Below, one piece after another: positions 35,458-43,682 of a stretch of DNA of 64,000 nucleotides. The first letter of the stretch is position 1, and each line of letters opens with the position of its first letter. The stretch covers positions 186,001-250,000 of the forward strand of contig CAVTFN010000004.1 in NCBI GenBank assembly GCA_963734065.1, written 5' to 3'. The notes under the pieces were generated by a model. That model searched no databases. It was not told the origin of the DNA and saw nothing but the letters and a program-made list of their open reading frames with translations. The stretch is from DATBLE01 sp963734065 (lineage in GTDB: Bacteria; Actinomycetota; Thermoleophilia; Gaiellales; Gaiellaceae). The position numbers and the translations under genes are program-made.

Positions 35458-36165
35458 ATGAGTTCCTTGCTCACAACTCCGATGCCGGTTCGCCAAGTCT
35501 CGTCGGTCGAGGACTACGCGGTGCGGTCGCTGGCCGCTTCGACGCCGGCTCCGGCTCAGGTGCGACTTCACCAGACGGGAGAGATGCGGACGAAGCAGGA
35601 CGGTCGTGCCCTTCGATTCTGCGCGGTCGAGGAGCTCTCGGTCGACCAGGTGGCGTTCACGTGGAGCGCGAACGTGCGCGTGGCGCCCCTTGTCTCAATG
35701 CATGTTGTCGACCAATACCGAGACGGCAAAGGGCTGCTTCGCGGCCGCCTGTTCGGCTTTCCCGTCGTGCACGCCCTCGGTTCCGCCACAGACGAAGCGG
35801 AGGCGATGCGCTACCTCGCGGAGCTGGCGTGGGTCCCCCACGCGATGCGATTGAACCGGGAGCTGGAATGGCGCGAGATCGAGGACGACATCGTCGAGGT
35901 GAGCGCGCCGGTCGGTCGGCGGCGTGTCGCGGTCAGCCTCAGGTTCGACGCCGGCGGCGACATCCTTGCCGCCTTTGCACATCGCCCGCGCATCAACGGA
36001 CCTCATGTCGTGGAGAGCCGTTGGGTCGCTCTGTTCGGCGAGTACGAAGAGCTTGGGGGGATCCGCGTTCCCACGCGGGCAGAGGTGCGGTGGGAACTGG
36101 TGGACGGGCCGTTCACCTACTGGACCGGTCACGTGACGGCGGTCGACCTGATCGGCCGCGCCTAG
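35458..36165 (+). CDS. DUF6544-like hypothetical protein
   Basis: 235 residues. The order VRLHQTGEMRTKQDGR, FTWSANVRVAPLVSMHVVDQYRDGKGLLRGRLFG, ATDEAEAMRYLAELAWVPHAM, LEWREIEDDIVEVSA and VRWELVDGPFTYWTGHV follows the pattern of the DUF6544 (formerly DUF6920) family, a lipocalin/LolA-like beta-rich protein of unknown function. No signal peptide is seen. The final seven codons plus stop are tandemly duplicated just behind the gene. Convergent with the small membrane protein at 36222. Confidence 0.7.
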   Translation: MSSLLTTPMPVRQVSSVEDYAVRSLAASTPAPAQVRLHQTGEMRTKQDGRALRFCAVEELSVDQVAFTWSANVRVAPLVSMHVVDQYRDGKGLLRGRLFGFPVVHALGSATDEAEAMRYLAELAWVPHAMRLNRELEWREIEDDIVEVSAPVGRRRVAVSLRFDAGGDILAAFAHRPRINGPHVVESRWVALFGEYEELGGIRVPTRAEVRWELVDGPFTYWTGHVTAVDLIGRA

Positions 36166-36187
36166 TCGACCTGATCGGTCGCGCCTA
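36142..36187 (+). repeat. 23-base tandem duplication spanning a stop codon
   Basis: GTCGACCTGATCGG... at 36142-36164 is repeated at 36165-36187 with a single C-to-T change. The unit covers the last codons (VDLIGRA) and the TAG, so the second copy is outside the protein. Looks like a recent replication-slippage event, or an assembly artefact. Confidence 0.85.
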
Positions 36188-36221
36188 GCTGCGAGCTCGA
36201 TTCGAACCGGTCCCGCCTCGC

Positions 36222-36494
36222 CTATTCCTCCGACTCGTGCCGAAATCCGTGCCTGGCGACGACCCACGTGCCGAGAAACGCGAAGAAGGCGACGACGACT
36301 CCAGACGGAACCTGCGAGCTGGACCCGCCGGCGCTCACCGATGTGATGTCCGGGCCGTAGACCGACGTGAAGAGCACCGCCAGCCACATGACGGCGATCG
36401 CAAACGATGCCCACGTTTCCGACACGACCAAGTTCATCGACCACTGGCGCTTCCTGGGTTCAACCCCGGACGGATCGTGCGAGATCGTGCTCAT
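36222..36494 (-). CDS. Small two-span membrane protein, paralogue 2 of 3
   Basis: 90 residues from ATG 36494, with AAAAGGAGGTG upstream. MSTISHDPSG, then ETWASFAIAVMWLAVLFTSVYG (span 1), a loop with SAGGSSSQVPS, GVVVAFFAFLGTWVVARHGFR (span 2) and an acidic tail. By eye nearly two-thirds identical to paralogue 3 (56571) and a little less to paralogue 1 (29586). Transcribed alone, divergent from the sigma-factor gene. The loop between spans, rich in Gly/Ser, should face the outside if the N-terminus is cytoplasmic. Function unknown. Confidence 0.85.
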   Translation of the reverse strand: MSTISHDPSGVEPRKRQWSMNLVVSETWASFAIAVMWLAVLFTSVYGPDITSVSAGGSSSQVPSGVVVAFFAFLGTWVVARHGFRHESEE

Positions 36495-36659
36495 TGAACA
36501 CCTCCTTTTCCTGCGAAACTCGCACACTCGTGTGAAGGAGACATCAGTGCGGGCCCTGATCGTCGCCTCTGATTGGCTGCACTCTCCGCAGTTTTCCGCG
36601 CGTCGAGTCCGGCCTCGCCCGGATGTGGACGCTCCCCGGCGCGCGGCACAGTGGACGGG

Positions 36660-37526
36660 ATGATCGAAACCGAGAGGAAAGGGCGCGACTTCGGCGTCGA
36701 CGACGTGGCGCCAGGCACCCAGGACAGCCTCCAGCTGCTCCTCAACGAGATCTCACTGCACCCGCTGCTGACCGCGGCCGAGGAGGTCGCGCTCGCCAAG
36801 AGAATCGAGCGAGGCGACGTCGAGGCGAAACACCGCATGGTCGAGTCGAACCTGCGGCTCGTCGCCTCGATCGCAAAGCGCTACCGCGGCATGGGCCTCC
36901 CGCTTCTCGACCTGATCCAGGAGGGAGCGATCGGCCTCGATCGAGCCGCGGAGAAGTTCGACTGGCGCCGGGGACACAAGTTCTCCACGTACGCCACGTG
37001 GTGGATCCGCCAGGCGATCCAGCGGGCGATCTCGAACAACGCGCGGACGATCCGCATTCCGGTCCACGTGCTCGAACGACGGCGCCACGTCGAGCTCGAG
37101 AGGCAGCGGCTCGAGGCCGAACTCGGCCGGGGCCCGACCCGGGGCGAACTGGCGGCCGCCGCGGGCCTCTCGGCGAGCGCCGTGGACGATGTGCTCGCGA
37201 CCACGCGGACGACGATCTCGCTCAACCAACCGATCGGCGCCGAGAGCGGCGACCTGGTCGAGCTCGGAGAACTGGTCGCCGATCCCCGCGCCGAGAACCT
37301 CGACGACGAGTTGGACCGCGACCGGTGCCGCTCCGTCGTCCGCACGGCGCTGACCGACCTTTCCGATCGGGAGCGGCTCGTGCTCGAGCGTCACTACGGG
37401 CTGACGGGCCCGCCGGAGACGCTCCAGCAGATCGGCAGCGACCTTGGCCTCACGCGCGAGCGCGTGCGCCAGCTCGAGGCGCATGCGCTCGCGACGCTGT
37501 CGCACGAGCCGGCGCTTCAGCGCTAG
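36660..37526 (+). CDS. RNA polymerase sigma factor, sigma-70 family group 1/2 (SigA/HrdB-like)
   Basis: 288 residues. Region 1.2 (DSLQLLLNEISLHPLLTAAEEVALAKRIE), region 2 (VESNLRLVASIAKRYRGMGLPLLDLIQEG, then FSTYATWWIRQAIQRAI as 2.3-2.4), region 3 (RTIRIPVHVLERRRH) and region 4 (LTDLSDRERLVLERHYGL; 4.2 helix GLTRERVRQLEAHAL) are complete. There is no region 1.1, so a group 2 (alternative, stationary-phase or stress) role is more likely than the housekeeping factor. ATG 36660 chosen; GTG 36651 would add three residues. Located among stress genes it may direct some of them. Confidence 0.92.
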   Translation: MIETERKGRDFGVDDVAPGTQDSLQLLLNEISLHPLLTAAEEVALAKRIERGDVEAKHRMVESNLRLVASIAKRYRGMGLPLLDLIQEGAIGLDRAAEKFDWRRGHKFSTYATWWIRQAIQRAISNNARTIRIPVHVLERRRHVELERQRLEAELGRGPTRGELAAAAGLSASAVDDVLATTRTTISLNQPIGAESGDLVELGELVADPRAENLDDELDRDRCRSVVRTALTDLSDRERLVLERHYGLTGPPETLQQIGSDLGLTRERVRQLEAHALATLSHEPALQR

Positions 37527-37531
37527 GCCGG

Positions 37532-37971
37532 TCAGGCAACGCCGGCCACGGCGTGGGCGACGTCGAGCGTCGACAGCACGCCGATCGGCCGCCCGGAGTG
37601 CCGCTCGACCACGATCACGTGTGTGACCTCGTGGTCGGTCATCAGCTGCATCACGCGCTCGAGGGCATCGGCACTGGGCACGGTCAGCGCAGGGGTGGCG
37701 GCGACCTGCCCCGCGGTCACCACGTCGACGTTGTCGTCCAGGGCGGCACGGACGAGATCCACGTCGGTGACCACGCCCCAGCCGCCCGGGAGGTCGTCCT
37801 CGCCGTGCGCGTGGACGACGATCGCATGGACGCGGTAGCTGGCCATCATCCGGGCGACCGTGCGCAACGGGTCTCGGGCGGACACGAGATCATCCCGGGG
37901 TGCATCGCGTCGATTGCTCGCAATTCGGCGATCGGCCGGAGCCGGTGCGACGGTTCGAACGTCGTCTTCAT
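37532..37971 (-). pseudogene. CBS-pair protein with a single-base frameshift
   Basis: Begins MKTTFEPSHRLRPIAEL at 37971 behind a good AGGAGGTG. The first CBS motif (AIDAMHPGMISCPPET) is in this frame; after a CCC run (GGG on the plus strand, 37869-37871) the continuation (PLRTVARMMASYRVHAIVVH, GWGVVTDVDLV, then VTAGQVAATPALTVPS and VTHVIVVERHSGRPIGVLSTLDV) is one frame off. One missing C would restore a 146-residue CBS-CBS protein. As with the P1B ATPase, a sequencing or assembly error in a homopolymer is as likely as a true pseudogene. A start at GTG 37885 alone would give only a broken CBS domain. Confidence 0.75.
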
Positions 37972-38105
37972 GTCACACCTCCTGATGGGGTCAAGCCTCG
38001 CAGCGACGGTCCCGACGGACATCGGGTATTCATCCGTAGTCGGAAGCACCGCCTATCGGTGAAGCCCACGATGTAGTCGAGGGCCCCGGGACGCACGATG
38101 TCGAT

Positions 38106-39413
38106 GTGACCATCGCACCCCAGGCCGCAAACCCGCTGTTCGAGGAGATCAAGCCGCCGCTCGACGCGCTGGAAGCGGTGGTCGAGGCCGATCGGTGCCT
38201 CGGGTGCGGCGGTGTTCACGCTCCCGCGCCCTGCTCGGTCGCCTGCCCCGCCGACGTCGACGTACCGTCGTTCGTCTCCGCCATCGCCGACGGCGACCTC
38301 GAGCGGGCCGCTGAGGTGATCTTCGCCGACAACCTGCTCGGCGGCAGCTGCGCGCGCGTGTGCCCGACAGAGCTCCTCTGCGAGGGCGCGTGTGTGCTCC
38401 TCCACGAGGGCCGTGAGCCGATCGAGATCGGCCGGTTGCAGCGTCACGCGGCCGACGCGGCGTTGACGCAAAGGCGTACGCTTCGCCGCCGCGCGGCGGC
38501 GACGGGCTTCCGGGTTGCGGTGATCGGCGCTGGGCCTGCCGGGCTCTCCTGCGCCGGCGAGCTCGCCGCGCGGGGCCACGAGGTCACGGTCTACGACGAG
38601 CGGCAGGAGCCGGGCGGACTCGTCCGCTACGCGATCGCGCCGTACCGTCAGAAGAACCAACCCCTGCCTGAGGAAGCCGAGCTCGTCCGCGAACTGGGCG
38701 CCCGCATCGTCCTCGGTCGCCGGATCGACCGCGCGAGGCTGTTCGCGATCGCCGGCATGAACGACGCCGTGGTGCTCGCAGTCGGCATGGGCGCCGACAT
38801 GACGCCGCAGCTGCCGGGCGACGACCTCGACGGCGTCTGGAGCTCCCTGCCGTTCATCGAGGCGCTGAAGACGGGCGCACCGCCGCAGATCGGCCGGAAC
38901 GTCGCCGTCGTGGGCGGAGGGAACACGGCGATCGACTGCGCGGTCGAGGCGGTCCGGCTCGGCGCCGACGAGGTGAGGATGCTCTACCGGCGCACGGAGA
39001 CAGAGATGCCCGCGTACCCCGCCGAGATCGAGCTCGCCCGCAACGAGGGCGTGCTCTTCGAGTGGCTGGTCGCGCCGACCCGGTTCCTCGGCACGGAGCG
39101 GCTCGAGGGCGTCGAGTGCATCCGCATGGAGCTGGGCGAGCCGGATGCGAGCGGGCGGAGACGCCCCCAGCCGGTGCCCGGCAGCGAGCACGTCGTCCCC
39201 GCCGACACCGCGATCATCGCGATCGGCCAGGAGGCGCGCCCCGAGTTCGCCGAGATCGTCGCGAGTGTCGACCGCCAGACCGGCCGGACGACCACGACCA
39301 GGTTCTATGCCGCGGGCGACGCCACCAACGGCGGTGCCACGGTCGTCGAGGCGGTCCGCGAGGGCAAGATCGCGGCCCGCGCCGTCGATGCCGACCTGAA
39401 GGGCGCGGCATGA
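38106..39413 (+). CDS. GltD-like NAD(P)-linked FAD/[4Fe-4S] oxidoreductase of 2-oxoacid oxidoreductase set 2
   Basis: 435 residues with GTG start. N-terminal cluster domain with CLGCG, CSVACP and GGSCARVCPTELLCEGACV; FAD-binding VIGAGPAGLSCAGELAARG near 140; second dinucleotide site VVGGGNTAIDCAVEAVRLGADEV; C-terminal FYAAGDATNGGATVVEAVREG. This is the fold of the glutamate synthase small subunit and of NfnB-type flavoproteins. No glutamate synthase large chain is nearby; instead the gene leads a gamma-delta-alpha-beta 2-oxoacid:ferredoxin oxidoreductase operon (ATGA overlap with gamma). It probably passes electrons between ferredoxin and NAD(P)H. Confidence 0.87.
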   Translation: MTIAPQAANPLFEEIKPPLDALEAVVEADRCLGCGGVHAPAPCSVACPADVDVPSFVSAIADGDLERAAEVIFADNLLGGSCARVCPTELLCEGACVLLHEGREPIEIGRLQRHAADAALTQRRTLRRRAAATGFRVAVIGAGPAGLSCAGELAARGHEVTVYDERQEPGGLVRYAIAPYRQKNQPLPEEAELVRELGARIVLGRRIDRARLFAIAGMNDAVVLAVGMGADMTPQLPGDDLDGVWSSLPFIEALKTGAPPQIGRNVAVVGGGNTAIDCAVEAVRLGADEVRMLYRRTETEMPAYPAEIELARNEGVLFEWLVAPTRFLGTERLEGVECIRMELGEPDASGRRRPQPVPGSEHVVPADTAIIAIGQEARPEFAEIVASVDRQTGRTTTTRFYAAGDATNGGATVVEAVREGKIAARAVDADLKGAA

Positions 39414-39928
39414 AGGAGATCCGGTGGCACGCGCGGGCCGGCCAGGGCGCGAAGACCGCCGCCCAGCTGCTCGCCGTCGCCCTCCTCCGCGAGGGCAAGA
39501 GCGTGCAGGCGTTTCCTGAATACGGTCCCGAGCGGCGCGGCTCGCCGATGCGAGCGTATACGCGGTACGACGACCGACCGATCCGCCGCCGCGACTCGAT
39601 CGAGGAGCCCGACGCGGTCGTCGTGCTCGAGCCCTCCCTCGCCGGCGGCCCCGACGTCACCGACGGGCTGCAGCCCGGAGGGCTGCTCCTGGTCAACTCG
39701 GAGCACCCGATCGCGGGTGCGGTCTGCGTCGACGCCGACCATCTTGCCCCCGGTTCCGTCAACCTGGTGATGCTCGGCGCGATCGCCGGCTGCCTGGGTG
39801 AGCCGCCCCTCGAGAGCCTGGCCGCCGCCGCCTCCGAGGTGCTCGGCAAGAAGGCCGACCCGGCCCAGCTGACCGCGGCGCTCACGGCCGGCCACCACGC
39901 AGCCGAGGAGGCGACATGGGCAGCCTGA
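39410..39928 (+). CDS. 2-oxoacid:ferredoxin oxidoreductase, gamma subunit, set 2
   Basis: 172 residues. Gamma-type motifs IRWHARAGQGAKTAAQLLAVAL, QAFPEYGPERRGSPMRAYTRY and VNLVMLGAIAGCLGEPPLESL. ATG overlaps the GltD-like stop and its own end overlaps the delta start by 13 bases. It is the small non-cluster subunit that completes the TPP-enzyme core. Unlike set 1 it carries no ferredoxin domain. Confidence 0.92.
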   Translation: MKEIRWHARAGQGAKTAAQLLAVALLREGKSVQAFPEYGPERRGSPMRAYTRYDDRPIRRRDSIEEPDAVVVLEPSLAGGPDVTDGLQPGGLLLVNSEHPIAGAVCVDADHLAPGSVNLVMLGAIAGCLGEPPLESLAAAASEVLGKKADPAQLTAALTAGHHAAEEATWAA

Positions 39929-40197
39929 GGACCTGGCCGGAGCTCGAGCCCGGCGGCGTCGTCATCCGCGACGAGGCGATCCAGCCGCTGACCGGCGAGT
40001 GGCGCACCGGCCTCAAGCCCCAGGTCGAGCTCGCGGCGTGCGTCGACTGCCTGCTCTGCTGGCTCTACTGCCCGGATTCCGCGATCGAGCTCGACGGGAC
40101 CGCGTTCGCCGGATTCGACCTCGACCACTGCAAGGGGTGCGAGCTCTGCGCCGCGGTCTGCCCCACCGGCGCGATCGAGATGGTGCGCGATGAGTGA
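39916..40197 (+). CDS. 2-oxoacid:ferredoxin oxidoreductase, delta (ferredoxin) subunit, set 2
   Basis: 93 residues. Two [4Fe-4S] motifs: CVDCLLCWLYCPDSAI and CKGCELCAAVCPTGAIEM. The N-terminal strand segment (GEWRTGLKPQVELAA) is characteristic of PorD. It overlaps gamma at the front and alpha by eight bases behind, so the four subunits are translated together. Carries electrons from the alpha-beta core. Confidence 0.93.
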   Translation: MGSLRTWPELEPGGVVIRDEAIQPLTGEWRTGLKPQVELAACVDCLLCWLYCPDSAIELDGTAFAGFDLDHCKGCELCAAVCPTGAIEMVRDE

Positions 40198-41359
40198 GCT
40201 CGCTCAGGCACAGCTCCTCACCGGCGGCGAGGCGATCGTCGAGGCGATGCGGCAGATCGACCCGGACGTCTTTCCCGTCTACCCGATCACCCCCCAGACC
40301 CCGATCATCCAGGGCTACGCGAAGGCGATCGCCGACGGCAAGGCCCACGGCGAGATGATCAACGTCGAGTCCGAGCACTCTGCGATGAGCGCGGCGATCG
40401 CCGCCGCGGCCGCCGGCGCGCGGACGATGACCGCGACCTCGTCACAGGGCCTCGCCCTGATGGCTGAGGTCGTCTACATCGCCGCCTCGATGCGCGCCCC
40501 GGTCGTGATGGCCCTCGGGAACCGCGCGCTGTCCGGCCCGATCAACATCCACTGCGACCACTCCGACTCGATGCTGATCCGCGACTCCGGGGCGATCCAG
40601 ATCTTCGCCGAGAGCGCGCAGGAGGCCTACGACCTGACCGTCCTTGCGCCGCGCCTGGCCGAGCACCCGGACGTGCTCCTGCCTGTAATCGTCTGCGTCG
40701 ACGGCTTCACGATCACCCACTCCGCCGAGCCCGTGCTGCTGCTCGAGGACGAGCAGGTGCGCGACTTCGTCGGCGAGTACCGCATCCCCCACCCCCTCCT
40801 CGACCTTTCCAACCCGACCACCCAGGGCCCGTTCGCGATGCCCGACTACTACTACGAGCTGCGCCGCCAGCAGGCTGCCGCGATCGAAGGATCCCTCGCC
40901 GTCTTCGAGGAGCTCGGCCGCGAGCTCGGCGCGCTCACCGGCCGGATGATCGGCGGCGTCGAGCGGTACCGCCTCGAGGACGCCGAGCGCGTGCTCGTCT
41001 GCCTCGCCTCTACTGCCGGCACCGTGAAGGACGTCGTCGACGAGCTGCGCGACGAGGGCCAGGCGGTCGGGCTGCTGCGCATCTGCTCCTACCGGCCCTT
41101 CCCGGCCGCCGAGATCGCCGAGGCCCTCGACGGGGCGACCGAGGTCGTCGTCCTCGACCGCGCGGACTCCCCCGGAGGAGCGCCGCCGCTGGCCGTCGAG
41201 GTCGCATACGCGGCCGGGCCGGTGCGCAGTTACGTGTACGGGCTCGGCGGCCGCGAGCTGCACCCCGGCGACATCCGCGAGGTGTTCGAGGGAATAGCCC
41301 CCCACTATGTCGGCCTCAGAGACGATGTCGGCGTCAGGAGCGAGTCATGTCCCGCCTGA
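40190..41359 (+). CDS. porA: 2-oxoacid:ferredoxin oxidoreductase, alpha subunit, set 2
   Basis: 389 residues. LTGGEAIVEAMRQIDPDVFPVYPITPQTPIIQ, INVESEHSAMSAAIAAAAAG split into two motifs, TMTATSSQGLALMAEVVYIAAS, and DHSDSMLIRDSGAIQIFAESAQEAYD match the alpha subunit of pyruvate-type enzymes closely (the last stretch is typical of PorA rather than KorA). The C-terminus overlaps beta by 13 bases. Pyruvate is thus the favoured substrate for this set, by inference. Confidence 0.93.
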   Translation: MSELAQAQLLTGGEAIVEAMRQIDPDVFPVYPITPQTPIIQGYAKAIADGKAHGEMINVESEHSAMSAAIAAAAAGARTMTATSSQGLALMAEVVYIAASMRAPVVMALGNRALSGPINIHCDHSDSMLIRDSGAIQIFAESAQEAYDLTVLAPRLAEHPDVLLPVIVCVDGFTITHSAEPVLLLEDEQVRDFVGEYRIPHPLLDLSNPTTQGPFAMPDYYYELRRQQAAAIEGSLAVFEELGRELGALTGRMIGGVERYRLEDAERVLVCLASTAGTVKDVVDELRDEGQAVGLLRICSYRPFPAAEIAEALDGATEVVVLDRADSPGGAPPLAVEVAYAAGPVRSYVYGLGGRELHPGDIREVFEGIAPHYVGLRDDVGVRSESCPA

Positions 41360-42285
41360 AGACCCTCGTCCGCGAGGAGCACGGCACTCCGCCGATTCGC
41401 GGCGGTCACTCCCTCTGCCAGGGCTGCGGGATCCCGATGGTCGTGCGCACCGTCCTCGATTCGATCGAAGGCCCGAAGGTCGTCGTCAACGCGACCGGCT
41501 GCCTCGAGGTCGCGACCACGCGCTTCCCGACCACCGCCTGGAACGTCCCCTGGCTCCATCTCGCGTTCGAGAACGCAGCCGCCGGGGCGAGCGGCGTCGA
41601 GGCCGCCTACCGGGCTCTCCGCCGCCGAGGCGGGCTGCCCCAGGACGACGACCTGACCATCGTCGCCTTTGCCGGCGACGGCGGCACCTACGACATCGGA
41701 CTGCAGGCGCTCTCCGGCGCGCTCGAGCGGCGCCACAAGTTCATCTTCGTCTGCTACGACAACGAGGCCTACATGAACACGGGGATCCAGCGCTCCGGCG
41801 CGACCCCGTTCGGCGCGGCGACGACGACCAGCCCGGCCGGCTCGGTCTCGTTCGGCAAGGTGCAGCAGCGAAAAGATCTGACCGCGATCGCGGCCGCGCA
41901 CGGAATCCCGTACGTGGGCCAGTCGGCGGCCGGGCCCCACTGGCAGGACCTGAGCGTCAAGGCGGCCAAGGCGGCGAAGGCCGATGGGCCTGCCTTCCTG
42001 AACGTGCTCGCCGACTGTCCGCTCGGCTGGGGTCACGAGGCGCGTCTCTCGCCCGCGATCGTCGACGGGGCCGTGGAGAGCTGCTTCTGGCCGCTCTACG
42101 AGGTCGAGGACGGCGAATGGGCGTTGACCTACCGGCCGCGGGAGAAGCGGCCGGTCGAAGAGTGGCTGCGAACACAGAAGCGGTTCGCACACCTCTTCTC
42201 GCCCGCAGCACGCGGAACGTTGGAGGAGATCCAGCGTCTGGTCGACGCGGAGTGGGACCGGCTGGTGGAGCGGTGCGGAGGGTAG
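41347..42285 (+). CDS. porB: 2-oxoacid:ferredoxin oxidoreductase, beta subunit, set 2
   Basis: 312 residues. HSLCQGCGIPMVVRTVL holds the first cluster Cys pair and NATGCLEVATTRFPTTAWNVPWLH the next; TPP motif FAGDGGTYDIGLQALSGA; CYDNEAYMNTGIQRSGATPFGAATTTSPAGS as two adjoining blocks; and LADCPLGWGHE. These are PorB features of acetyl-CoA-forming pyruvate enzymes. It should reduce ferredoxin while forming acetyl-CoA. The next gene starts three bases after its stop. Confidence 0.94.
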   Translation: MSRLKTLVREEHGTPPIRGGHSLCQGCGIPMVVRTVLDSIEGPKVVVNATGCLEVATTRFPTTAWNVPWLHLAFENAAAGASGVEAAYRALRRRGGLPQDDDLTIVAFAGDGGTYDIGLQALSGALERRHKFIFVCYDNEAYMNTGIQRSGATPFGAATTTSPAGSVSFGKVQQRKDLTAIAAAHGIPYVGQSAAGPHWQDLSVKAAKAAKADGPAFLNVLADCPLGWGHEARLSPAIVDGAVESCFWPLYEVEDGEWALTYRPREKRPVEEWLRTQKRFAHLFSPAARGTLEEIQRLVDAEWDRLVERCGG

Positions 42286-42287
42286 AG

Positions 42288-43682
42288 ATGCGTCGCGTCG
42301 TCATCATGGGAGCCGGAGGACGGGACTTTCACGACTTCAACGTGGTCTACCGAGACGACCCCGACACACGGGTCGTCGCTTTCACCGCCGCCCAGATCCC
42401 GGGCATCGCCGACCGCCGCTACCCGCCGTCTCTCGCCGGACCGCTGTATCCGGACGGCATCCCGATCTACCCCGAGGAGGACCTCGCCTCCCTGATCGAC
42501 TCGGAGCGCGCCGACGAGGTCGTGCTCGCGTACTCCGATCTGTCCCACGCAGAGGTGATGCACAAGGCCTCGGCGGTGCTCGCCGCCGGTGCGGATTTCC
42601 GGCTCGCCGGCCCGAAGCAGACGATGCTCGAGAGCCACCGTCCGGTCGTGGCGGTCTGCGCCGTCCGGACCGGGAGCGGGAAGAGCCAGACCAGCCGCCG
42701 CGTCGGCCGTATCCTGCGCGACAAGGGCTTCGACGTCGTTCTCGTCCGGCACCCGATGCCGTACGGCGACCTGGAGGCGATGCGCGTCCAGCGGTTCGCG
42801 TCGCTCGCCGACATCGACGCCGCCCACCCGACGATCGAGGAGCGCGAGGAGTACGAGGCCTCGGTCGAGGCGGGCATGGTCGTCTACGCCGGCGTCGACT
42901 ACGCCGAGATCCTCGAGCGCGTCGAAGAGGAGGCCGACCTGATCGTCTGGGACGGAGGCAACAACGACCTTCCGTTCTTCAGACCAGACCTGCTGATCGT
43001 CGTCGTCGACCCGCTGCGAGCCGGACACGAGCTCACCTACCACCCCGGAGAGACGAACCTGCGGATGGCCGACGTGGTCGTGGTGAACAAGGTCGACAGC
43101 GCCGACCCGACACAGGTCGAGCGGGTGCTCGCAGACGTCGCGTCCATCAATCCGGACGCGTCGATCGTCCGGGCGAACTCGCGCGTGACGCTCGAGCACG
43201 GCCCCTCGCTCGTCGGCGCGGCGGTGCTCGTGATCGAGGACGGGCCGACGATCACCCACGGCGGGATGCCGTTCGGAGCCGGGACGGTCGCCGCGCAACG
43301 GGGCGGGGCAGGCGCCCTCGTCGATCCGCGGCCGTACGCGGTCGGATCGATCGCGGAGACGTACCGGCGCTACTCGCACATCGGCTCGGTGCTCCCGGCG
43401 ATGGGTTACTCCGACGAGCAGCTGCGCGAGCTCGAGCAGACGATCAACGCGACCGACTGCGACGTCGTCATCTCGGCGACTCCCGTCGACCTCACGCGCC
43501 TCGTCGACTCGCGGCATCCGATTCGCCACGCGGCCTATGAGCTCGAGGAGATCGGCAGGCCGACACTCGCGGACGTGCTCGCCCCGCTGGTCGACTTCGC
43601 TACGCCGGGAAGATCAGCCGTCGCCGAAGCCAAGCAGGTCGCTCGGGTCGCCGACGACGACATCCACCTCGCTCGCCCGTAG
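42288..43682 (+). CDS. Cyclic 2,3-diphosphoglycerate synthetase-like GTPase/ATPase
   Basis: 464 residues; ATG preceded by GGAGGG. Begins RRVVIMGAGGRDFHDFNVVYR, then EVVLAYSDLSH, a P-loop variant RTGSGKSQTSRRV near residues 124-136, WDGGNNDLPFFRPDLLIVVVDPLRAGHE, and a VVNKVD base-recognition motif. This is the COG2403 type that includes archaeal cyclic 2,3-diphosphoglycerate synthetase (which closes 2,3-bisphosphoglycerate using ATP). Bacterial members are of uncertain activity. It is the last gene in the oxidoreductase set 2 operon. The final 23 codons overlap the convergent HAD gene. Confidence 0.8.
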   Translation: MRRVVIMGAGGRDFHDFNVVYRDDPDTRVVAFTAAQIPGIADRRYPPSLAGPLYPDGIPIYPEEDLASLIDSERADEVVLAYSDLSHAEVMHKASAVLAAGADFRLAGPKQTMLESHRPVVAVCAVRTGSGKSQTSRRVGRILRDKGFDVVLVRHPMPYGDLEAMRVQRFASLADIDAAHPTIEEREEYEASVEAGMVVYAGVDYAEILERVEEEADLIVWDGGNNDLPFFRPDLLIVVVDPLRAGHELTYHPGETNLRMADVVVVNKVDSADPTQVERVLADVASINPDASIVRANSRVTLEHGPSLVGAAVLVIEDGPTITHGGMPFGAGTVAAQRGGAGALVDPRPYAVGSIAETYRRYSHIGSVLPAMGYSDEQLRELEQTINATDCDVVISATPVDLTRLVDSRHPIRHAAYELEEIGRPTLADVLAPLVDFATPGRSAVAEAKQVARVADDDIHLARP

